Positions 27,546 to 39,343 are shown, counted from the stretch's first letter. The stretch: 64,000 nucleotides of DNA from an uncultured Alistipes sp. (GCF_910580175.1 NZ_CAJTXD010000006.1:1-64000); one strand, 5' to 3'. Notes: generated by a model from the sequence alone, not told the origin. A program made the numbers and translations.

Positions 27546-27579
27546 AGAGCGGCGGCTGAATCCGATCAGCCGCCGCTCT
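27546..27579 (-). terminator. Terminator of the M3 peptidase pair
   Basis: A perfect 14-bp stem (27546-27559 with 27566-27579) with a 6-nt loop. On the minus strand it is followed by TATATTTTT, 12 nt after the peptidase stop. Confidence 0.9.
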
Positions 27580-27591
27580 ATCTATCGTCCG

Positions 27592-29721
<2,130 letters not shown>

Positions 29722-29777
29722 TTTTATTTCGGTTTGCGGGTTCTTCTCAAAGAATGGGTTTGCCAATAATTTCGGGG

Positions 29778-31952
29778 TCATCGCGGTTCAGCAACAGGCA
29801 TCGCACGCACTTCCCCGGCAGCCAGCGAATCGGCCGCAGGTGCAGGACGCTCCATCAAGCCGCGGGCCACCAGCATGGCCGTCTTGTCGGGGTCTTTTCC
29901 GCGAAAGGTGCGGTAAAGCGTCATGCCGTCCTCCGAGCCGCCGCGCGACAGCAGCCGGCGGAAGCGGGCTGCGATACGCTTGTCGAAAAGGTCGCCGCTC
30001 TCGCGGAACGCTTCGAACGCATCCTTGTCGAGCACTTCGGCCCAGGTGTAGAAGTAGTAGCCGGCCGAATAGCCGCCGTCGAAAATGTGGCTGAAATAGG
30101 GATAGCGGTAGCGGGGTTCGATCTGGGGGATCAATCCGCGTTTTTCGTTGAGCGCCCGGCGTCCGAACTCCTCGACATCGAACGGTTCGTAGTCGCCCGC
30201 CGAGTGGATGTCCATGTCCGCAAGCGCCGCAGCGATCAGCTCGGTGGTCTGGAATCCCTGGTTGAAAAGCACGCTGCGGCGCAGTTTCTCGACCAGATGC
30301 CGGGGTATGACTTCGTTGGTGCGGTAGTGAACAGCATACTGCTTGAGCATTTCGGGTTCGAACGCCCAGTTTTCCATCACTTGCGAGGGCAGTTCCACGA
30401 AATCGCCCTCGACCTCCGAGAGGCCGCGGTACTTCACGTCGTGAAAAAGGAAGTGGAGCGCATGGCCGAACTCATGAAAAAGGGTCGCCGTCTCGTCGAG
30501 CGTCAGCAGTGCCGGCGTGCTGCGGGTCGGGCGCGTGAAGTTGGCCACGATCGACACCACGGGCGCCACGCGCCGGCCCTGGCCGTCGTAGGTCTGCTCC
30601 ACATAGTTGCCGCACCAGGCGCCCTGGCTCTTGCCTTCGCGCGGAAAGTAGTCGAAATAGAGCACGCCCAGGTGCGATTCGTCGGCATCGAGCACTTCGT
30701 AGGCCGTCACGTCGGGATGGTACACCGGCACGGCCACAGGGCGGAACGTGATGCCGTAGAGACGGTTGGCCAGGAAGAAGACCCCCGACTGCACGTTCTC
30801 CAGCGAGAAATAGGGAGTCAGCATCTCCTCGTCGAGCGCATAGTTCTTCTTGCGCAGTTTCTCGGCATAGTACCACCAGTCCCACGAGGCGAACTCGCCC
30901 TTGGGATGGTCGGCCTTGAAGAGTTTTTCCATCTCAGCCAGTTCGCCTTTGGCGCGTTCGAGCGCCGGCGTCCAGATTTCGTCGAGCAGTTCGTAGACCG
31001 CGCGGGGCGTGCGGGCCATCTGGTCGTCGACCGCATAGGCCGCATAGGAGGGATAGCCCAGCAGGCGGGCCTTCTCGGTGCGCAAGCGGATAAAATCGTT
31101 GATTATCTGTTTGTTGTCGTATTCATTGCCGTTGTTGCCGCGATTCAGATAGGCCTTGTACGCCTTTTCGCGCAGGTCGCGGCGCTTCGAATAGGTCAGC
31201 AGCGGGATGAGACTGGGTTTGTGCAGCGTAAAAAAATACTTGTCGCTCTTGCCCGCCTCCAGCGCCTTTTCGCGTGCCAGCTCACGGGTGTTCGAGGGCA
31301 GACCGTCCAGCTCGGCGGCGGTCAGCTCCAGCACGAAACCGTTGTTTTCGGCCAGCAGGTTGGCCCCGAACTTCACGGAGAGCAGCGCCAGTTCTTCGTT
31401 GATCGCTTTCAGCCGTTCTTTCTGCTCCGCATCGAGCAAGGCGCCCGAGCGTACGAAGCCGCGGTAGGTCTTCTCCAGCAGACGGCTCCGGTCGGCATCC
31501 AGGTCGAAAGTCCCGCGCCGGTCGTAGACCGACTTGACCTTGGCGAAAAGGGCCTCGTTCATGCCGATCTTGTCGGCATGGGCCGCCGCCAGGGGCATGA
31601 CCTGCTCCTGCAAGGCGCGCAGTTCTTCGTTGCTCTCGGCTTCGCACAGCATGCCGAACACCAGCCCCACCTGCGCAAGCAGCTGCCCCGAACGGTCGTA
31701 GGCCGCGATCACGTTGTCGAACGTCGGTTCGTCATGGTTGGTCACGATGGCGTCGATTTCGGCGTCGTGCAGCGACATCGCCCGTTCGAAAGCCGGCATG
31801 AAATGGGCGGGTTCGATCTTGTCGAAAGGCGGTACGCCGTAGGGCGTCTCCCAGGCCCCGAGCAGCGGGTTTTCTCCCGTCGGAGCGGCGGGCCGGCATG
31901 AAGCGAGCGTCATAAGCGAAATAGCAGCAGTGAATAAGCGGATACTTTTCAT
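29778..31952 (-). CDS. M3 family metallopeptidase lipoprotein (Dcp/oligopeptidase A type), copy 2
   Basis: A 724-residue paralogue of the downstream gene. It has a lipoprotein signal (MKSIRLFTAAISLMTLASC) and then the M3 domain with HEFGHALHFLF and the SQVMENWAFEPEML region. The N-terminal NPLLGAWETPYGVPPFDKI matches the sister protein's NPLLAEWTTPHATPPFSQI, but the two have diverged well along their length, so the duplication is not recent. A GTTG-N20-TATATTTG promoter lies upstream at 32033-32064 on the minus strand. Together they form a two-gene unit ending at the 27546 terminator. Confidence 0.93.
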   Translation of the reverse strand: MKSIRLFTAAISLMTLASCRPAAPTGENPLLGAWETPYGVPPFDKIEPAHFMPAFERAMSLHDAEIDAIVTNHDEPTFDNVIAAYDRSGQLLAQVGLVFGMLCEAESNEELRALQEQVMPLAAAHADKIGMNEALFAKVKSVYDRRGTFDLDADRSRLLEKTYRGFVRSGALLDAEQKERLKAINEELALLSVKFGANLLAENNGFVLELTAAELDGLPSNTRELAREKALEAGKSDKYFFTLHKPSLIPLLTYSKRRDLREKAYKAYLNRGNNGNEYDNKQIINDFIRLRTEKARLLGYPSYAAYAVDDQMARTPRAVYELLDEIWTPALERAKGELAEMEKLFKADHPKGEFASWDWWYYAEKLRKKNYALDEEMLTPYFSLENVQSGVFFLANRLYGITFRPVAVPVYHPDVTAYEVLDADESHLGVLYFDYFPREGKSQGAWCGNYVEQTYDGQGRRVAPVVSIVANFTRPTRSTPALLTLDETATLFHEFGHALHFLFHDVKYRGLSEVEGDFVELPSQVMENWAFEPEMLKQYAVHYRTNEVIPRHLVEKLRRSVLFNQGFQTTELIAAALADMDIHSAGDYEPFDVEEFGRRALNEKRGLIPQIEPRYRYPYFSHIFDGGYSAGYYFYTWAEVLDKDAFEAFRESGDLFDKRIAARFRRLLSRGGSEDGMTLYRTFRGKDPDKTAMLVARGLMERPAPAADSLAAGEVRAMPVAEPR

Positions 31953-31976
31953 CGGAAGATGATTTTATTTAAAATT

Positions 31977-32008
31977 TTCGTCTATTTTGCATACTTTATA
32001 TATTTTTG
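31977..32008 (+). promoter_or_regulatory. Possible promoter of rsmE and the hydrogenase-like operon
   Basis: TTCG at 31977-31980, 20 nt, then TATTTTTG at 32001-32008. The -7 box is a full consensus match and the -33 box has one mismatch. The rsmE ATG follows at 32058. Confidence 0.45.
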
Positions 32009-32032
32009 CGCCCGGAAAGCATACATAGCGTG

Positions 32033-32064
32033 CAAATATAATAAAATAGAAACGGCCATGCAAC
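32033..32064 (-). promoter_or_regulatory. Promoter of the M3 peptidase pair
   Basis: On the minus strand GTTG (32064-32061), a 20-nt spacer and TATATTTG (32040-32033). It overlaps the first codons of the divergent rsmE gene. Confidence 0.6.
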
Positions 32065-32780
32065 TTTTTTACGATCCCGACATCGCCCCGCCGCGCCACA
32101 CCCTGGGCGAGGAGGAGTCGCGCCACTGCATCCGCGTGCTGCGGCTGGGCGAGGGCGAGCGGCTCCACCTGACCGACGGCCGGGGCACGCTCTACGAGTG
32201 CAGGATCGTGTCGGCCGACGCACGCCGGTGCACCGTCGAGATCATAGGAACGCAGCCCGACTTCGAGCCGCTGCCCTACCGGCTCACGATGGCCGTAGCG
32301 CCGACCAAGAATGCCGAGCGCTTCGAGTGGTTCCTCGAAAAGGCCACCGAGGTGGGCGTCACGACGATCGTCCCGCTCGAAACCGCCCGCAGCGAACGCC
32401 GCGTCTTCAAGCCTCTGCGGGGCGAGAAGGTCGTCACGGCAGCGATGAAGCAGTCGCTCAAGGCCTACCGGCCCGCCTTGCAGCCCCTCACGCCGTTCGG
32501 CGATCTCCTCGCCGCGCCGTTTCCGGGGCGCAAGTTCATCGCCCACTGCGCCGACGCCCGCACCGCGGCCGGCAAAGCCTATCTGCCCTCGGCCTTGCGC
32601 AAGGGCGAGGAAGCCTTGATCCTCATCGGCCCCGAGGGCGATTTTTCGCCCGAGGAGATCGACCTCGCGCTCCGCTGCGGATTCGAGGAGATCACTCTGG
32701 GCCGCCAGCGCCTGCGCACCGAAACGGCGGCCGTCGCGGCCGTGGTCATGGTGTCGGCCATAAACGGCAACAGCGAATAA
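32058..32780 (+). CDS. rsmE: 16S rRNA (uracil1498-N3)-methyltransferase
   Basis: A 240-residue SPOUT-class methyltransferase for U1498 of 16S rRNA. An N-terminal PUA-like domain (about 1-70, HTLGEEESRHCIRVLRLGEG) precedes the knotted SAM domain, with KATEVGVTTIVPLETARSER, LIGPEGDFSPEEIDLA and ITLGRQRLRTETAAV. The ATG at 32058 gives the usual start (MQLFYDP). The hydrogenase-like operon starts 94 nt downstream with no visible terminator between, so read-through is possible. Confidence 0.94.
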   Translation: MQLFYDPDIAPPRHTLGEEESRHCIRVLRLGEGERLHLTDGRGTLYECRIVSADARRCTVEIIGTQPDFEPLPYRLTMAVAPTKNAERFEWFLEKATEVGVTTIVPLETARSERRVFKPLRGEKVVTAAMKQSLKAYRPALQPLTPFGDLLAAPFPGRKFIAHCADARTAAGKAYLPSALRKGEEALILIGPEGDFSPEEIDLALRCGFEEITLGRQRLRTETAAVAAVVMVSAINGNSE

Positions 32781-32874
32781 ACCCTCTTTCCCCTGCACCC
32801 CATAACCGCTTTCGATGCTCCGAGGGCGCACCCCGCCCCGGTTTCCGTTCGATCGTAACGTTCAACTTCATCCT

Positions 32875-34863
32875 ATGTTTTTCCTCTACACCCTGTTCGC
32901 TCTGGCGATCATTACCGCCGCCATCTGCATCGCGCCGCCGAAGGCCAAGGCCTGGTGCGCCCTGACGTTCATCGTCGGTGCAGGCGCGGCGCTCTCGGTA
33001 AAAGCCGTCGAGGCATTGGCCGGCGGCCGCACCGTCGCTTTGTGGGCCGCCCGGAGTCTCGCCCTGGGCTGCGACAGCGGGTCGTTGGATCCGCTTTCGG
33101 CCTTTTTCGTGTTGTTGATCGCCGTCGGCGCCACCGCCGCGACGCTCTATTCCCGCGGCTACTTGAGCCACGCCCTCGAACGCAAGTCGCCGGCCCACCT
33201 CTCGCTGCATTACGTCGCACTTGCCGTCATGTCGCTCTCGATGTTGGGCGTCGTCGTTTCCGACGGAGGTTATTCGTTCCTCTTTTTCTGGGAGCTGATG
33301 ACCGTGGCGTCGTTCCTCCTGATCCTCTTCGACGCCGAGCGGCGCGAGGTGCGCAGGGCAGCCCTGGCCTACCTCATCATGATGCACATCGGCTTCGTGC
33401 TCCTGGTCATCGGCTTCGTCCGGCTGCGCCTGGCCACCGGTTCGGCTTCGTTCGCCGCCCTGACGCCTTACTTCGCCGACCACGCATTCCTACCCCTCTT
33501 TCTGGTCTTCCTGGCCGGCTTCGGCATGAAAGCCGGACTCTTTCCCATGCACGTGTGGCTCCCCGAGGCGCACCCCGCGGCGCCGTCGCACGTCTCGGCC
33601 CTGATGTCGGGCGTGATGATCAAGACGGGCGTCTACGGCATCCTGCGTGTCGTCGCGGCGCTCGGCACCCCCGAAGCGCTCCGCACGGCCGGACTGGTCA
33701 TCCTGGCCGCAGGCATCGCCACCGGGCTGTGGGGCGTGATCCTGGCCGCCGCCCAGAACGACATGAAGCGCCTGCTGGCCTATTCGTCGATCGAGAACAT
33801 CGGCGTGATCTTCATCGGCATCGGCATCGCCCTGCTGGGCAAATCGTCCGGCAACCCCTCCGTTACCGTCTGCGGCATCGCAGGCGCCCTGCTCCACACG
33901 CTCAACCACTCGTTCTTCAAGTCGCTGCTCTTTTTCGGCGCCGGCAACGTGCTCACGCAGACCGGCACCACGTCGCTCGATTCGCTGGGCGGGGCGGCCC
34001 GTCACATGCCCCTCACAGCCATCCTCTTTCTCGTCGGCACGGCCGCCATCTGCGCCCTGCCGCCTTTCAACGGCTTCGTCTCGGAGCTGTTGATCTATTC
34101 GGGGATGTTCAAGGGCATCGCCTCGGGCAGCGACGTGCTCGCTTCGGCCGCAGGCCTTGCCGCCCTGGCCTTGATCGGCGGCATCGTCGTGCTGGCCTTC
34201 GCCAAGCTCTACGGCATCGTATTCCTCGGGACGCCGCGCAGCCACGAAGTCGCCGAAGCGTCCGAGGTCGACAACTTCCGCCTTGCGGCCATGGCCCTGC
34301 CGCTGGCCGGCATCCTTTTCGTCGGGCTGTTTCCCGTCACGGCCGTCACGGCCATCACGCGGGCAGCCGGCTTCTTCGTCCGCATGCCCGTCTCGGCCTC
34401 CGACTGGCTGCTCGCCCCGACGCTCACGGCCGTCGGACGCACCGCTTGGCTCTTGATCGCCGTCGTCGCCGCACTGGCCTGGCTGCGGCACCGCACCCTG
34501 CGTGCGCGCAAGGTGGCCCAAGGCCCCACCTGGGGCTGCAGCTTCACGGCGCCCAACATCCGCATGCAATATACGGGCGAATCGTTCTCCGAGGGGCTGC
34601 AATCGATCATGCCGTCGCTTACCCGCCAGGACGGCGAGGGCGACGCCGTGGTCAAAAGCGAAATCTTCCCCTCGGCCCACCGCTTCGACATCCGCCGCAA
34701 AGACCGCATCGGCAACCTGCTTTCGGCCTGGTGGGTCGAACTGCTCCACCAGATCAACCTGCGGGTCATGCGCCTGCGCACGGGCAAGATCAACCACTAC
34801 ATCCTCTTCGCCCTGGCATTCCTGACCTTGATATTCATCCTTTCGACGCTCGATCTGCTATGA
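32875..34863 (+). CDS. HyfB/NuoL-like proton-conducting subunit of a hydrogenase-related complex
   Basis: A 662-residue antiporter-like membrane subunit with about 15-16 transmembrane helices. The core signature is FPMHVWLPEAHPAAPSHVSA followed by LMSGVMIKTGVYGILR. Helix-breaking and channel residues include a Lys in the NDMKRLLAYSSIENIG segment. The C-terminal extension (SCSFTAPNIRMQYTGESFSE) and a final helix are typical of HyfB/HycC subunits of group 4 hydrogenases and related Ehr complexes. It would couple electron transfer to proton or sodium movement. The start at 32875 is chosen as the ATG at the first helix. The stop overlaps the next gene (ATGA). It is the first of six genes 32875-40131. 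Confidence 0.92.
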   Translation: MFFLYTLFALAIITAAICIAPPKAKAWCALTFIVGAGAALSVKAVEALAGGRTVALWAARSLALGCDSGSLDPLSAFFVLLIAVGATAATLYSRGYLSHALERKSPAHLSLHYVALAVMSLSMLGVVVSDGGYSFLFFWELMTVASFLLILFDAERREVRRAALAYLIMMHIGFVLLVIGFVRLRLATGSASFAALTPYFADHAFLPLFLVFLAGFGMKAGLFPMHVWLPEAHPAAPSHVSALMSGVMIKTGVYGILRVVAALGTPEALRTAGLVILAAGIATGLWGVILAAAQNDMKRLLAYSSIENIGVIFIGIGIALLGKSSGNPSVTVCGIAGALLHTLNHSFFKSLLFFGAGNVLTQTGTTSLDSLGGAARHMPLTAILFLVGTAAICALPPFNGFVSELLIYSGMFKGIASGSDVLASAAGLAALALIGGIVVLAFAKLYGIVFLGTPRSHEVAEASEVDNFRLAAMALPLAGILFVGLFPVTAVTAITRAAGFFVRMPVSASDWLLAPTLTAVGRTAWLLIAVVAALAWLRHRTLRARKVAQGPTWGCSFTAPNIRMQYTGESFSEGLQSIMPSLTRQDGEGDAVVKSEIFPSAHRFDIRRKDRIGNLLSAWWVELLHQINLRVMRLRTGKINHYILFALAFLTLIFILSTLDLL

Positions 34864-35780
34864 TGATGACCGCACTCAACACCCTTTTGCTGCTCCTCGT
34901 GGCGCTCGCCATCCCGGGCGTCATCAACCGCACCCGGGCGCTGCTCGCCGGGCGCCGCGGCATCCGTTTCTTGCAACACCTCTACGACATGCGCCTGCAT
35001 CTGCGCAAAGGCGCCGTCTATTCGTCCGTCACGACCGCAGTCTTCCGCGCGATGCCCTCCCTCTACCTCGGCACGGCCGTCGTCGCCGCGCTGATGGTCC
35101 CGGTCGGCGACCTGCGCCCCGTTCTTTCGTTCGACGGCGACTTCGTGTGCATGGCCTACCTGCTGGCACTGGGACGTTTCGCCCTCGTGCTCGCCGCCCT
35201 GGACACGGGCAGCGCTTTCGAGGGGATGGGCGCCAGCCGCGAAGCCCTCTACGGCGCGCTGGTCGAGCCGGCGCTGATGCTCGCCCTCGGCACGCTCGCC
35301 CTGCTTACGGGCTGCACTTCGCTCTCCCGGATTTTCGACCCCGCGGCCCTGCCCGGGACGCAGCATGCGATCGTCCTGCTGTTGCTGACCTACCTGCTCG
35401 TGAAGATCGTCTTTACCGAAAGCGGCCGCGTGCCGGTCGACGACCCGCGCACCCACCTGGAGCTGACGATGATCCACGAGGTCATGTGCCTCGACTGCTG
35501 CGGCGTCGACCTGGCCATGATCAAGATGGCCGGCTGGCTCAAAACGGCGATCTTCTCGCTGCTGGCCGCCGACACGCTCGCCGCGGCATTCTGCCTGCGC
35601 TGGTGGATCGCCGCGCCGCTCGCCGTAGTTCTTACCGGGCTGACCGTCGGCGCGGTCGAATCGACCCAGGCCCGCAACAAGCTCTCGCGCAACACCATCT
35701 TCATTCTTACCATCGCAGCGCTGGCCGCCCTGGCTTTCTTCACGGCCTACCTGCTGCAACTCAACATCGGATTGGCATGA
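34860..35780 (+). CDS. HyfC/NuoH-like membrane subunit
   Basis: A 306-residue, about eight-helix protein of the complex I subunit 1 (NuoH)/HycD/HyfC family, which anchors the peripheral redox arm to the membrane arm. The family loop is plain: GRVPVDDPRTHLELTMIHEV, then a helix with conserved charged residues. It begins with three consecutive ATG codons (34860, 34863, 34866); the first overlaps the upstream stop and is used here. It overlaps the next gene by 4 nt. Confidence 0.92.
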   Translation: MMMTALNTLLLLLVALAIPGVINRTRALLAGRRGIRFLQHLYDMRLHLRKGAVYSSVTTAVFRAMPSLYLGTAVVAALMVPVGDLRPVLSFDGDFVCMAYLLALGRFALVLAALDTGSAFEGMGASREALYGALVEPALMLALGTLALLTGCTSLSRIFDPAALPGTQHAIVLLLLTYLLVKIVFTESGRVPVDDPRTHLELTMIHEVMCLDCCGVDLAMIKMAGWLKTAIFSLLAADTLAAAFCLRWWIAAPLAVVLTGLTVGAVESTQARNKLSRNTIFILTIAALAALAFFTAYLLQLNIGLA

Positions 35781-36406
35781 TACTTTCGTTAGTGATCCTC
35801 TATGTGGTCTCGTTGGTCTACCTTTCGATCACCGAGCGCTTCCGCAACTTCGCCTCGATCGTCATGTTGCAGGGCTGGCTGCTCTTCGCCATAGCTATGC
35901 TGCGCCTGCATGCCATCGCCCCGCTCGAACTCCTCTTCATCGCCCTCGAAACGCTCTTGTTCAAGGCGATCCTCGTGCCGGCGATCCTCTTCCGCATCAT
36001 CCGCAAGACCAAGATCAACCGCGTGCGCACGTCGGGCACGTCGCAGTTCCACGCCTTGCTGCTCTCGCTCGCAGCCTTGGCGGCAAGCATCTCCATCACT
36101 TATTACGTCGCCGACCCGACGGTCGATCCCGTCTTCTTCGGCGTGGCGCTCTACTCGCTGCTCAGCGGCCTGATCCTCATCGTGCTGCGCTCGCGGCTCT
36201 TTTCCCACCTGGTGGGATTCCTCGTCATCGAGAACGGCGTGTTCCTCTTTTCGACAGCCATCGGCGTCGAGATGCCGTTTCTCATCAACATGGCCATCCT
36301 GCTCGACATCCTCATGTCGGTGCTCATGCTGAGCATCTTCTTCACGAAGATCGACGGCAAGATCCACGCCGACGATGCCGATTCGCTTACCAACGTAAAA
36401 GATTGA
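35777..36406 (+). CDS. HyfE-like membrane subunit
   Basis: A 209-residue membrane protein with about six helices, matching HyfE/NuoK-like subunits of group 4 hydrogenase-type complexes. Features are an N-terminal helix pair and a buried Glu in HLVGFLVIENGVFLFSTAIG, equivalent to the conserved NuoK Glu thought to take part in proton movement. The tail is charged (KIDGKIHADDADS). It overlaps the previous gene by 4 nt and sits 4 nt before the next. Confidence 0.88.
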   Translation: MILSLVILYVVSLVYLSITERFRNFASIVMLQGWLLFAIAMLRLHAIAPLELLFIALETLLFKAILVPAILFRIIRKTKINRVRTSGTSQFHALLLSLAALAASISITYYVADPTVDPVFFGVALYSLLSGLILIVLRSRLFSHLVGFLVIENGVFLFSTAIGVEMPFLINMAILLDILMSVLMLSIFFTKIDGKIHADDADSLTNVKD

Positions 36407-36410
36407 GAAG

Positions 36411-37817
36411 ATGATGATACTTGTCTACCTGCTGTTCTCCTCGCTCATCGCCGTCGCAGCCCTCGCGGCCCGCGGACGGCGCACGATCCATCTTGCAGGA
36501 ACGCTTTTCTACCTCGCCCAGGCCGCTTTCGGCGCATGGCTTTTCGCCGGCGGGGGCTGCGACGGATCGGCCGGATCGCTTTTCGCATGCGACGCGGCCG
36601 GCAGCCTTTTCTACCTGCTGCTCGTTCTCGTTTCGTTCTGGGTCTTCCACCACTCGGAGACCTACCTCTCGGAGTGCGATCTGCGCCAGACCCGCACCTA
36701 CTTCGCGCTGGTCATGCTGCTGACCACGGCCATCGCGGGCGCCTACTTCGCCTCGAACCTGGCCGTGACCTGGATCATGCTCGAAGCGACGACCCTCTGT
36801 TCGGCCGGCATCATCTACCATCGCCGCACGGCCCAGACGCTCGAAGCGGCATGGAAATATGTCTTCGTCTGCTCCACAGGCATCGCCATGGCCTACCTGG
36901 GCATCCTGCTGCTGGCCGCCGCGACCAAGTGCGAGTCGCTCTCCTACGATGCCGTGGCCGCCGTGGCGGCCCAAGGCAGCCCCCTGTACCTCAAAACGGC
37001 ATTTCTGCTCATCCTCTGCGGCTATAGCTGCAAGATGGAACTCTTTCCGCTCTACACCGTGGGCGTCGACGCCAATTTCGCGGCACCGGCCCCTGCCGCG
37101 GCGCTCATTTCGACCGGGCTGGTCAACGCCGGCTTCCTGGCCATCCTGCGCGTCTACCGGCTTCTGGCCGGCACCGAGGTCTTCGGCTGGGCCAAGTCCG
37201 TGCTGCTGATCGTCGGCGTGCTCTCGCTGGCCATCGGCGCCTTGTTCCTGCGCCGCACCAACAACTACAAGCGGTTCCTCTCCTATTCCACGGTCGAGAA
37301 CATGGGCATCGCCGCCATCGGCTTGGGCATCGGCGGCGCCGGCGTGTGGGCCGCCGTATTCCACGTCGTCTGCCACACCTTCATCAAAAGCAGCCTCTTT
37401 CTCCAGATGGGCGTCGTGCGCCAGGTCTACAACGGCTACCGCATCAACCGCCTGGGCGACTACATCCGCATCAACCGCGTGGGTGCCGTCGGGCTGTTGG
37501 CAGGCATGGTCGTCGTCATGGCTTTCCCGCCCTCGCCGCTCTTCATTTCGGAACTGATGATCCTGCGCGAAACGATCGCCGCCGGCAAATGGTGGCTCGT
37601 GGGGTGCATGCTGTTGTTGCTGTGCATCGTCATCTACTCGTTCTGCCTGCGCATGATCCGGCTCTGCTACCAGCCCAACCAGGACGAGCTGCACCCCACC
37701 AAGGCCGACAAGGCGCTCTCGTGGTCGGCCCTCTCGCTGCTTCTGGCCGCCATGGTGCTGGGTCTCTGGCAGCCCGAAGCGCTCCGCACACTCATCGATC
37801 AAATCGCCGCATTATGA
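36411..37817 (+). CDS. HyfF/NuoN-like second antiporter subunit
   Basis: A 468-residue antiporter-like subunit with about 14 helices, related to HyfF, HyfD and NuoN. Landmarks are MLEATTLCSAGIIYHRR (buried Glu), MELFPLYTVGVDANFAAPAP and NNYKRFLSYSTVENMGIA (buried Lys region). In the first loop the usual HxWLPDAHxxAP is changed to YTVGVDANFAAP, as in other HyfF-like proteins. It is translationally coupled to the large subunit gene (ATGA at 37814-37817). Confidence 0.9.
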   Translation: MMILVYLLFSSLIAVAALAARGRRTIHLAGTLFYLAQAAFGAWLFAGGGCDGSAGSLFACDAAGSLFYLLLVLVSFWVFHHSETYLSECDLRQTRTYFALVMLLTTAIAGAYFASNLAVTWIMLEATTLCSAGIIYHRRTAQTLEAAWKYVFVCSTGIAMAYLGILLLAAATKCESLSYDAVAAVAAQGSPLYLKTAFLLILCGYSCKMELFPLYTVGVDANFAAPAPAAALISTGLVNAGFLAILRVYRLLAGTEVFGWAKSVLLIVGVLSLAIGALFLRRTNNYKRFLSYSTVENMGIAAIGLGIGGAGVWAAVFHVVCHTFIKSSLFLQMGVVRQVYNGYRINRLGDYIRINRVGAVGLLAGMVVVMAFPPSPLFISELMILRETIAAGKWWLVGCMLLLLCIVIYSFCLRMIRLCYQPNQDELHPTKADKALSWSALSLLLAAMVLGLWQPEALRTLIDQIAAL

Positions 37818-39343
37818 ACTGGTTCATCACTGACAACACCTCCGGCGCCGTTGCGCTGAACGAGATACCGGAAGTCGGCTATAACGATTTTTATAACGAT
37901 TTAGCAGCCAAACTCGCCGATCCCCGCTACCACGCGGCCCACTACTTCGCGCTGCCGTGGGACGACCGCCTGCGCTTCATCTGCCTGCTGCTGGACGACG
38001 CCGAGAGCAAGGTGCTCCTGGCTTCGCATGCGATGGAATACTACGAGCAGACCCATCTGCCCTCGCTTACGGCGCTCCATCCGGCATTCCACCCCTTCGA
38101 ACGCGACATCGCCGAGCGCTACGGCGTGCGCTTCGACAACATGCCGTGGCCCAAGCCGCTGCGTTTTCCCTACGACCGCTTCGACCGCGGCAGTTCGATG
38201 GACAACTATCCGTTCTACACGATGAAAGGCGGCTCGCTCCACGAAGTGAACGTCGGCCCCATCCACGCAGGCATCATCGAGCCGGGCGCCTTCCGCTTCA
38301 TCTGCAACGGCGAGCAGGTGCTCCACCTCGAAATCGCCCTGGGCTACCAGCACCGGGGCATCGAGCAGCTCCTCGCCGACACCGGCAACCGCCTGCGTCA
38401 GATGTGCCTGGCCGAAACCGTCGCGGGCGACAGCGCCGTGGCCCACGCCACAGCATTCGCCGAGGCGATCGAGAAGCTCTCGGGCCGCGAGCGTCCGGCC
38501 GAGCTGGAGCGCGAACGCACCGTGGCGCTGGAACTCGAACGCATGGCGATGCAGATCGCCGACACGGGCGCCCTCTCGATGGACGTCGGCTACCAGCTGG
38601 GGCAGGTGGCGTGCGAGGCGCTGCGCACGATGACCATCAACACCACGCAAGCGTGGTGCGGCAACCGCTTCGGCAAGGGGCTGATCCGCCCCCACGGCAC
38701 CGACCACCCGCTCACGCCCGAGAAGGCGCGCATGATCCGCGACAACGTGCGCGACATCGCGCGCCGCTACGACGAGGTGCGCCGCGACCTGAAGTCGTCG
38801 CCCTCGGTGCTGGCCCGCTTCGAGCAGTGCGGCACGGTGCCCCGCGAGGAGATGCTGCGCATCGGCGGCGTAGGTCAGGCGGCCCGCGCGAGCGGCGTGG
38901 CGCGCGACATCCGCACCTCGCACCCGTGGGCGTCGTTCGCCAAGTGTCTCCACCACGAAAGCATCGTCAAACACCAGGGCGACGTGATGGCCCGCCTGAT
39001 GGTGCGCTCCCGCGAGGTGCTCCAGTCGGCCGGCTACATCGACCGCCTGCTGGAACTCTACGAACAGAAATACGCCGACGGCCCCACGCCCTGCCCGGCT
39101 CCCGACTACACGGCGCCGCTGGCCCCCTCATCGCTCTCGTTCGGGCTGGTCGAGGGCTGGCGCGGCGAAACATGCCACGTACTGGTTACCGACGCCGAAG
39201 GGCGCATAGCCGCCGCCCGCATCAAAGACCCCAGCCTCCACAACTGGCTGGCGCTGGCGCTGGCCGTGCGCGGCGAGGGCATCTCCGACTTCCCGATCTG
39301 CAACAAAAGCTTCAATCTCTCCTACTGCGGCCACGACTTATAA
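37814..39343 (+). CDS. HyfG/HycE-like large subunit lacking nickel-iron ligands (Ehr type)
   Basis: A 509-residue fusion of a NuoC-like domain (about 1-120, HPFERDIAERYGVRF) with a NuoD/hydrogenase large-subunit domain (about 140-509, IALGYQHRGIEQLL). True group 4 hydrogenases bind the Ni-Fe centre with two CxxC motifs. Here the first motif region reads TVAGDSAVAH, placing Ala204 and Ser207 where the cysteines belong. The C-terminal motif region reads SFNLSYCGHDL, placing Ser503 and Gly506 there. Other cysteines (198, 496, 505) are out of register. Loss of all four ligands is the hallmark of energy-converting hydrogenase-related (Ehr) complexes, so H2 chemistry is not expected. Confidence 0.9.
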   Translation: MNWFITDNTSGAVALNEIPEVGYNDFYNDLAAKLADPRYHAAHYFALPWDDRLRFICLLLDDAESKVLLASHAMEYYEQTHLPSLTALHPAFHPFERDIAERYGVRFDNMPWPKPLRFPYDRFDRGSSMDNYPFYTMKGGSLHEVNVGPIHAGIIEPGAFRFICNGEQVLHLEIALGYQHRGIEQLLADTGNRLRQMCLAETVAGDSAVAHATAFAEAIEKLSGRERPAELERERTVALELERMAMQIADTGALSMDVGYQLGQVACEALRTMTINTTQAWCGNRFGKGLIRPHGTDHPLTPEKARMIRDNVRDIARRYDEVRRDLKSSPSVLARFEQCGTVPREEMLRIGGVGQAARASGVARDIRTSHPWASFAKCLHHESIVKHQGDVMARLMVRSREVLQSAGYIDRLLELYEQKYADGPTPCPAPDYTAPLAPSSLSFGLVEGWRGETCHVLVTDAEGRIAAARIKDPSLHNWLALALAVRGEGISDFPICNKSFNLSYCGHDL

